DNA of 12,505 bases from Proteobacteria bacterium UBA4656. GTDB taxonomy: Bacteria; Pseudomonadota; Gammaproteobacteria; Xanthomonadales; Ahniellaceae. The stretch lies in the NCBI GenBank assembly GCA_002405525.1, contig DHLY01000037.1, positions 72,436 through 84,940 of the forward strand. Direction: 5' to 3'. The notes below the pieces were generated by a model, which searched no databases, was not told the DNA's origin, and saw only the letters and a program-made list of their open reading frames with translations. Positions 8,071 to 12,505 of this stretch are shown piece by piece. The stretch's first letter is position 1; the number at the start of each line of letters is the position of its first letter. A program made the translations under genes and the position numbers.

Positions 8071-8898
8071 ATGGACCATCCGCATCCGAATCGCCCGTGG
8101 GCCCTCGTGACCGGCGCCTCTGCCGGCCTCGGCGCCGAGTTCGCGCGCCAGCTGGCGGCCCGCGGCCACTCGCTGGTGCTGGTGGCGCGCCGCGAGGACC
8201 GACTGCAGGCGCTAGCGCGCGAGCTGCGCGAACGGCACGGCGCGGCCTCGCTGGTCGTGGCGCTGGACCTGTCCGGCCCCGCTGCCGGCGCCGCGCTGTT
8301 CGCGCGCACGGAGGCGGCGGGCATCGTCGTGGACTACCTCGTCAACAACGCGGGCTATGGCCTGCCCGGCACCCTGACCCACCAGCCGTGGGAAGCGCAT
8401 CGCGCCTTCATCGAGGTGATGGTCGCGGGACCGGTGGACCTGTGCTGGCGCTACCTGCCCGGGATGCGCGAGCGCCGCCGCGGGCACGTCGTGAACGTCG
8501 CCTCGCTGGCCGGTCTCGTGCCGGCCTCGGCCGGCCATACCCTGTACGGCGCCAGCAAGGCCTGGCTGATCAAGTTCTCCCAGTCGCTGGCGCTGGAGAA
8601 CGCACCGCTGGGCGTCAAGGTCTGCGCGCTGTGCCCCGGCTTCACCTATTCGGAGTTCCACGACGTCAACGGCGCCCGCGCCATCGTGTCGAAGATGCCC
8701 AAGTACATGTGGATGGACGCCGCCCCGGTGGTCGCCGCCGGCATCGCGGCGGTCGAGCGCGGAGAAGTGGTCTGCGTGCCGGGCCGCGTGAACCGCTTCA
8801 TCAAGTTCCTGATCAAGCACCTGCCCGACGGCATGGCCCTGCGCATGACCGCGAAGCGCTCGAAGGAATTCCGCGTGCAGGACGGCGCCGCGGGCTGA
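8071..8898 (+). CDS. Short-chain dehydrogenase/reductase (SDR), substrate unknown
   Basis: The product is a 275-aa classical-type SDR: a single Rossmann domain that would use NAD(P)(H) to oxidise or reduce an alcohol or carbonyl. The cofactor motif TGASAGLG is at residues 14-21. An Arg-rich turn follows strand 2 (VARRED, 38-43), which suggests NADP(H) preference. NNAG is at 92-95, and the catalytic S145 (VNVAS), Y159 and K163 (YGASK) are present. The position normally held by the catalytic-tetrad Asn (consensus VNvxG) appears to be M117 (EVMVAGP). The C-terminal part has CALCPGFTYSEFHDVNG and a basic, amphipathic end (FIKFLIKHL) that might touch membranes. It is the only plus-strand gene: divergent from tpiA and convergent with the oxygenase (33-nt gap). 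The ribosome binding site is weak. The specific reaction cannot be deduced. Confidence 0.93.
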   Translation: MDHPHPNRPWALVTGASAGLGAEFARQLAARGHSLVLVARREDRLQALARELRERHGAASLVVALDLSGPAAGAALFARTEAAGIVVDYLVNNAGYGLPGTLTHQPWEAHRAFIEVMVAGPVDLCWRYLPGMRERRRGHVVNVASLAGLVPASAGHTLYGASKAWLIKFSQSLALENAPLGVKVCALCPGFTYSEFHDVNGARAIVSKMPKYMWMDAAPVVAAGIAAVERGEVVCVPGRVNRFIKFLIKHLPDGMALRMTAKRSKEFRVQDGAAG

Positions 8899-8905
8899 AC
8901 GCCAC

Positions 8906-8922
8906 CCCGCGGCCGACGCGGG
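8906..8922. terminator. Short hairpin between convergent genes
   Basis: CCCGCG, a 5-nt loop (GCCGA) and CGCGGG form a 6-bp GC-only stem inside the 33-nt gap between the converging stops of the SDR and oxygenase genes. It is symmetrical and could act on both strands, but neither side has a T-run. It may be only a chance GC palindrome. Confidence 0.3.
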
Positions 8923-8931
8923 CGCTTGCCC

Positions 8932-9873
8932 TCAGACCAGCCGGATCTCGCGCAGGCGTTCCATCAGGTATCCGTGGGCGGTGATCGGCTGCGGGTAGCG
9001 GCTGGGGTTGTCGGCGCTCACGCAGCACGGCAGCACGTCGATCAGGAAGTCGGGGTTCGGGTGCAGGAAGTACGGCACCGAATAGCGCGGCTGGCGCGCG
9101 AGGTCGCCTGGCGGGTTGACCACGCGGTGGGTGGTCGAGGGATACACGTGATTGGTCAACCGCTGCAGCATGTCGCCGATATTGACCACGATGGTGTCGC
9201 CGTCGGCGGTGAACGGCACCCATTCGCCCTGCCGCGAGAGCACCTCGAGGCCGGCTGCGCTCGCACCCACCAGGAGGGTGATGAAGTTGATGTCCTCATG
9301 CGCGCCGGCGCGCACGTTGGGCACTTCAGGTGCGGTGATCGGCGGGTAGTGGATCGGGCGCAGGATCGAGTTGCCCTGCTCGACCTTGTCCTCGAAGTAC
9401 GCCTCCGGCAGGTCGATATGCAGGGCCAGTGCGCGCAGCACGCGCCGGCCCAGCGCGTCCAGCGCCTCGTACAGACCGTAGCCGAAGCGGCGGAAGCCGG
9501 GCACCTCGTCCGGCCACAGGTTCGGCGGCATCACGTCCGCGTGCCGTGAGCCGCGATCGATCTCGCGACCGATGTGCCAAAACTCCTTCAGGTCCGGATA
9601 GCGCGAATCCTTGGCCGTTTCGACGCCGAACGGCGTGTAGCCGCGCGCGCCGCCGCCGCCCTTGAGGTGATACTTCAACTTGACCTCGGTCGGCAGCGCG
9701 AAGAACTCGCGGAACGCCTCGTAGGACCCGCCGACCAGGGCCGCCGGGATGCCATGCCCGCGGATTCCGCAGAAGCCCCACTCGCGGTAGGCACTGCCGA
9801 TCTGCTCGACGAACGCGCGCCGGTCGCTGTCGAAGCGGCGGATGTCGAGGGTAGGTATCCTGGACTGGCTCAT
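8932..9873 (-). CDS. 2-oxoglutarate/Fe(II)-dependent oxygenase, isopenicillin-N-synthase-like
   Basis: The product is 313 aa and has the layout of plant-and-fungal-type Fe(II) dioxygenases. An N-terminal DIOX_N-like part (about 6-115) includes IPTLDI and EWGFCGIRGHGIP. A C-terminal jelly-roll core (about 170-275) follows. The iron ligands are H192 and D194 (AHEDINFITLL) and H249 (STTHRVVNPP). The co-substrate-binding RxS motif is R263-Y264-S265. NIGDMLQRLTN (231-241) is a family signature. I chose the ATG at 9873 (MSQSRIPTLDI). It has no clear ribosome binding site; an ATG at 9906 would add 11 residues but overlaps a -10-like box. The gene is isolated between glmM and a convergent SDR, with no biosynthetic cluster. 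Substrate unknown: isopenicillin N formation is not implied. Confidence 0.92.
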   Translation of the reverse strand: MSQSRIPTLDIRRFDSDRRAFVEQIGSAYREWGFCGIRGHGIPAALVGGSYEAFREFFALPTEVKLKYHLKGGGGARGYTPFGVETAKDSRYPDLKEFWHIGREIDRGSRHADVMPPNLWPDEVPGFRRFGYGLYEALDALGRRVLRALALHIDLPEAYFEDKVEQGNSILRPIHYPPITAPEVPNVRAGAHEDINFITLLVGASAAGLEVLSRQGEWVPFTADGDTIVVNIGDMLQRLTNHVYPSTTHRVVNPPGDLARQPRYSVPYFLHPNPDFLIDVLPCCVSADNPSRYPQPITAHGYLMERLREIRLV

Positions 9874-9904
9874 GGCGTCGGTCGGCTTTCGGCGTGTGCC
9901 ACCC

Positions 9905-9933
9905 ATTCTAGGCGGCCGCCGCGCCTGGCTCCA
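9905..9933 (-). promoter_or_regulatory. Candidate promoter of the oxygenase gene
   Basis: On the minus strand, TAGAAT (9910-9905, 5 of 6 matches to the -10 consensus) is preceded at 17 bp by TGGAGC (9933-9928, 3 of 6). Transcription would start near 9898, giving a leader of about 25 nt before the ATG at 9873. The same TAGAAT hexamer lies before the neighbouring SDR gene. Confidence 0.25.
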
Positions 9934-9940
9934 TGCCCGG

Positions 9941-9962
9941 GGCGGCGCGGCGCGCCGCCGCC
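9941..9962 (-). terminator. GC-rich hairpin after glmM
   Basis: GGCGGCG (9941-9947) and CGCCGCC (9953-9959) form a 7-bp stem with a 5-nt loop, about 40 nt downstream of the glmM stop and upstream of the oxygenase promoter candidate. There is no T-run, so it is at best a Rho-type or stability hairpin. Such repeats also arise by chance in DNA this GC-rich. Confidence 0.25.
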
Positions 9963-10000
9963 GACTGCCGGCGCGGGGCGCCAAGCATCTTGGCCGCCGC

Positions 10001-11356
10001 TCACGGCGGCTCCGAGTTCGCTGCCGCGCTCACCGCCGCGGCCAGCCTGCCGAGCACCGCGTCGACCAGCATCGAATCGTCCGCCTCGACGGTGAGCCGG
10101 ATCACGGGTTCGGTGCCGGACGCGCGCAACACGAGGCGACCGCGGCCGGCAAGCGACTGCTCGGCCTCGGCGCGGGCACGCTCGACCAACGCATGTGCCA
10201 TCGGGCTGCTGCCCGCCGCCACGCGCACGTTGACGGTCTTCTGCGGCAGCCGCGACCAGCCGCCGGCGAGCCTATCGAGGCCCTCGCACCGCCGCACCAG
10301 GACCTCCAGCACCTGCAGCGCGCAGACCAGCGCGTCGCCGGTGCTGGCGCGGTCGAGGCAAAGTACGTGGCCGGAAGCCTCGCCGCCGAGCACCCCGCCC
10401 TGCCCGACGAGCATCTGGTGCACGAATCGGTCGCCGACCGCGGCGCGCCGGAACGCGATGCCGCGCCGCGTCAGCGACTGCTCGAGCCCATAGTTGCTCA
10501 TCAGAGTGCCGACCACCGGGCCGCGCAGGCGCCCGGTCGCCTGCCAGTCGCATGCCAGCAGGTGCAGGATGTCGTCACCGTCGACCAGCGCGCCCGATCG
10601 GTCCGCCAACACCAGCCGGTCACCGTCGCCGTCGAACGCGATACCGAGATCGGCGCCGCGCGCGAGCACCTCGCGGCACATCGCCTGCGGGTGGGTGGAG
10701 CCACAGTCGAGGTTGATGTTGAGGCCGTCCGGCGCGACCGCCAGCGGCAGCACGACCGCGCCGAGGTCGGTCAGCAGGCGCGGCGCGAGCTGGTAATTCG
10801 CACCATGGGCGCAGTCGACGACGACCCGCAAGCCCGTCAGCGACAATTCGGGCGGCACTGTGGCGCGGCAGAACCCGAGGTAGCGCTCCGCAGCGTCGGC
10901 CATGCGGCGCGCCTTGCCGAGCCGCTCGGGCTTGACGGTGGCGAATGGCGCGTCGATCGCCGACTCGATCGCTCGCTCGAGTTCGTCCGAAAGCTTCTCG
11001 CCTTGTGCGGAAAAGAACTTGATGCCGTTGTCGAAATGCGGGTTGTGCGAAGCACTGATCACGATGCCGGCGCTGGCGCCGGCCTGCCGGGTCAACATCG
11101 CAACTGCAGGGGTCGGCATCGGCCCCAGCAAACGGACATCGGCTCCGGCGGCGATCAGGCCCGCCTCCAGCGCGCTCTCGAACATGTAGCCGGAGCGCCG
11201 GGTGTCCTTGCCGATCAGGATCGAGCCGTCACCACCGGCCGCGACAAGCACCTCTCCGGCGGCGCGCCCGAGCCGCAGCACGAAGTCCGCGCTGATCGGC
11301 CACACCCCGACCGTGCCACGGATGCCATCGGTACCAAAATACCTGCGATCGCCCAT
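10001..11356 (-). CDS. glmM: Phosphoglucosamine mutase
   Basis: GlmM converts glucosamine 6-phosphate to glucosamine 1-phosphate, the step before UDP-GlcNAc, which feeds peptidoglycan and lipid A synthesis. The product is 451 aa (E. coli about 445). FGTDGIRG is at residues 7-14. The phosphoserine active site is SASHNP (101-106), with S103 the phosphorylated residue. The Mg-binding DGDGDR is at 242-247, the sugar-binding GGEASGH at 324-330, and the phosphate-binding [11 protein letters not shown] at 411-421. I chose the ATG at 11356 ([11 protein letters not shown]): it has a GGGGA element just upstream, while the upstream open frame (to 11677) runs antisense to folP. The start lies 109 nt after the folP stop, so the two are probably co-transcribed, as in E. 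coli. Confidence 0.98.
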   Translation of the reverse strand: MGDRRYFGTDGIRGTVGVWPISADFVLRLGRAAGEVLVAAGGDGSILIGKDTRRSGYMFESALEAGLIAAGADVRLLGPMPTPAVAMLTRQAGASAGIVISASHNPHFDNGIKFFSAQGEKLSDELERAIESAIDAPFATVKPERLGKARRMADAAERYLGFCRATVPPELSLTGLRVVVDCAHGANYQLAPRLLTDLGAVVLPLAVAPDGLNINLDCGSTHPQAMCREVLARGADLGIAFDGDGDRLVLADRSGALVDGDDILHLLACDWQATGRLRGPVVGTLMSNYGLEQSLTRRGIAFRRAAVGDRFVHQMLVGQGGVLGGEASGHVLCLDRASTGDALVCALQVLEVLVRRCEGLDRLAGGWSRLPQKTVNVRVAAGSSPMAHALVERARAEAEQSLAGRGRLVLRASGTEPVIRLTVEADDSMLVDAVLGRLAAAVSAAANSEPP

Positions 11357-11465
11357 GCGATTCCCCGTGCGCCGGCCGGCCATGATGCCAAGGCGCGCCC
11401 GACAGGACCAGCGCTGGCCCCGCGCCGCTGTTCGGACGTCGGTTCCCCAACGACCCGCAGGGTGC

Positions 11466-12386
11466 TCAGTCCTCCGCCAGCAGGCGCACACGACGTGCGG
11501 CGTCGGGATCGGCCAGCCGCGCCTCCCGCACCGGGACTCCGGACGCCACCGCCTGCCATACGGCGAGCGCATCGCGGGTCGCCGCCACGTCGTGCACGCG
11601 CACGATCGCGGCTCCCTTCTGCACCGCGAGCAGGGCCGCCGCCACCGATCCGTGCAGTCGCTCGCGCGGCGCGTCACGCCCGGTAATCGCGCCGATCATC
11701 GCCTTGCGCGACAATCCGGCCAGCACCGGCACGCCCAGCGTGGCGAAGCGATCCATACCGCGCAGCAGGTCGAGGTTGTGCGCGAGCGTCTTGCCGAAAC
11801 CGAAGCCCGGATCGACGATCAGCCGCGCCCTGTCGATGCCGGCGAACTGGCAGGCGAGGATGCGGTCGGCGAGGAAGCGGTGCACGTCTGCGACCACGTC
11901 GTCGTAGTGCGGATCCTGCTGCATGGTTCGCGGCTCGCCCCGCATGTGCATCAGCACGGCGGCCGCGCCGGCTTCGGCGACGGCGTCCAGTGCGCCATCG
12001 GCGCGCAGCGCCAGCACATCGTTGACCATCGAAGCGCCAGCGGCCAGCGCAGCGCGCATCACACTCGGCTTGGCGGTATCGATCGACACCGGCACCCCGG
12101 CCCGCGCGGCCAGCGCTTCGACCACCGGCAGCACGCGGCGCAGTTCCTCACTCTCATCGACCGGACCGGCACCGGGGCGGGTTGATTCGCCGCCGACGTC
12201 CAGCAGATCGGCGCCCTGTTCCACCAGCCGCAGCGCGTGATCGACCGCGGCCTGCGCCGAATCGAAGGACCCACCGTCGCTGAACGAGTCCGGCGTGACG
12301 TTGACCACGCCCATGATGCTCGGGCGGTCAAGGACCAGGGTCGCGCCACCCTTCAGGAGCAGCGTGCGATGGACGGTGTCGAACAT
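11466..12386 (-). CDS. folP: Dihydropteroate synthase
   Basis: FolP condenses p-aminobenzoate with dihydropterin pyrophosphate to make dihydropteroate in folate synthesis; it is the sulfonamide target. The product is a 306-aa TIM-barrel protein. [15 protein letters not shown] (25-39) holds the metal/pyrophosphate Asn and the mobile loop. [11 protein letters not shown] is at 63-73, SIDT at 101-104, VND at 121-123 (N122 contacts the pterin), DPGFGFGK at 192-199, GLSRK at 224-228 and RVHDV at 263-267. I chose the ATG at 12386 (MFDTVHR). A GGGGA element lies about 12 nt upstream, rather far. An in-frame ATG at 12443 would add 19 residues but would read through the inverted repeat at 12410-12433. 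The C-terminal end, about 285-306, is Arg-rich. glmM follows. Confidence 0.97.
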   Translation of the reverse strand: MFDTVHRTLLLKGGATLVLDRPSIMGVVNVTPDSFSDGGSFDSAQAAVDHALRLVEQGADLLDVGGESTRPGAGPVDESEELRRVLPVVEALAARAGVPVSIDTAKPSVMRAALAAGASMVNDVLALRADGALDAVAEAGAAAVLMHMRGEPRTMQQDPHYDDVVADVHRFLADRILACQFAGIDRARLIVDPGFGFGKTLAHNLDLLRGMDRFATLGVPVLAGLSRKAMIGAITGRDAPRERLHGSVAAALLAVQKGAAIVRVHDVAATRDALAVWQAVASGVPVREARLADPDAARRVRLLAED

Positions 12387-12409
12387 AAGAATCGGGTCCC
12401 CGGGAAGCA

Positions 12410-12433
12410 CGAAGCCCTCGGGCGAGGGCTTCG
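12410..12433 (-). terminator. Perfect inverted repeat in the gap before folP
   Basis: CGAAGCCCTCG and CGAGGGCTTCG form a perfect 11-bp inverted repeat separated by 2 nt; in RNA this gives about a 10-bp stem with a tetraloop. It lies between the stop of the upstream gene (12462) and the folP start (12386). On the minus strand it is followed by TGCTTCCC, which is only mildly T-rich. It could be a weak intrinsic terminator of the upstream gene, an attenuator, or an mRNA-stabilising hairpin. Confidence 0.5.
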
Positions 12434-12461
12434 CGGGCGGCAACGCGCGGCGCGCAGCGCT

Positions 12462-12505
12462 TCAGGTTTGGGGCGCGGCGCCGCCGCTCGGGCCGGGGGG
12501 GGGGG
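12462..12505 (-). CDS. C-terminal end of an upstream gene, probably ftsH (cut by window edge)
   Basis: The minus-strand frame entering from the right edge reads PPPGPSGGAAPQT and stops with TGA at 12464-12462, 75 nt before folP. Only about 13 codons are visible, so no domain can be recognised. A Pro/Gly/Ala-rich tail suits the disordered C-terminus of FtsH, and ftsH directly precedes folP in E. coli and many other gammaproteobacteria; the identity is inferred from that synteny alone. The Pro codons come from an 11-base C run (G run on the plus strand) at the very end of the window, so the frame beyond it is uncertain. Confidence 0.45.
   Translation of the reverse strand, partial: PPPGPSGGAAPQT

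Noticed and set aside
11357..11677. Upstream extension of glmM
   Set aside because: It reads through the gap and antisense-like into the end of folP; the family begins near FGTDGIRG directly after the chosen ATG.
9842..11686. Plus-strand open frame of 614 codons opposite glmM
   Set aside because: It is the longest plus-strand frame but mirrors glmM and its flanks. Its low-complexity Arg/His/Ala sequence has no fold signature, while the minus strand has every GlmM motif.

Overview
This window is high-GC bacterial chromosome, roughly two thirds G+C by eye. Its gene content is almost entirely core housekeeping. The combination of a split nuoC and nuoD, a nuoG without the N7 cluster cysteines, and the order folP-glmM ... 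tpiA-secG-tRNA-Leu-nuoABCDEFG points to a gammaproteobacterium of the Xanthomonadaceae/Lysobacteraceae type. That placement is inferred from synteny and protein style, without any database search.

All genes but one lie on the minus strand, so transcription runs from high to low coordinates. From the right edge the order is: the last codons of an upstream gene (probably ftsH), folP (dihydropteroate synthase), glmM (phosphoglucosamine mutase), a 2OG-Fe(II)/isopenicillin-N-synthase-like oxygenase, one convergent plus-strand SDR oxidoreductase, tpiA, secG, a tRNA-Leu(GAG), then nuoA, nuoB, nuoC, nuoD, nuoE, nuoF and most of nuoG, which runs off the left edge. The junctions are tight: nuoA/nuoB overlap by 10 nt, nuoB-nuoC are 8 nt apart, nuoC-nuoD 5 nt apart, nuoD/nuoE overlap by 4 nt (GTGA), and tpiA-secG are 3 nt apart. 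This suggests translational coupling within operons. No stretch longer than 300 bases lacks a gene.

The nuo genes encode the peripheral arm of respiratory complex I. NuoE, NuoF and NuoG form the NADH-oxidising module, NuoB, NuoC and NuoD form the quinone-linking module, and NuoA is the first membrane subunit. tpiA (glycolysis), secG (Sec translocon), folP (folate) and glmM (cell-wall amino sugar) are independent housekeeping functions. The folP-glmM-secG-tRNA-Leu(GAG) series matches the known E. coli ftsH-folP-glmM-secG-leuU block. Here tpiA, an oxygenase and an inverted SDR gene sit between glmM and secG, and nuoA follows the tRNA.

I found no mobile element, CRISPR array or obviously new system. 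The points most worth checking are the two inserted enzymes of unknown substrate (the SDR appears to lack the usual catalytic Asn), a stable GNRA-capped hairpin between the tRNA and nuoA, a perfect inverted repeat in front of folP, and an 11-base G run at the right end of the window.
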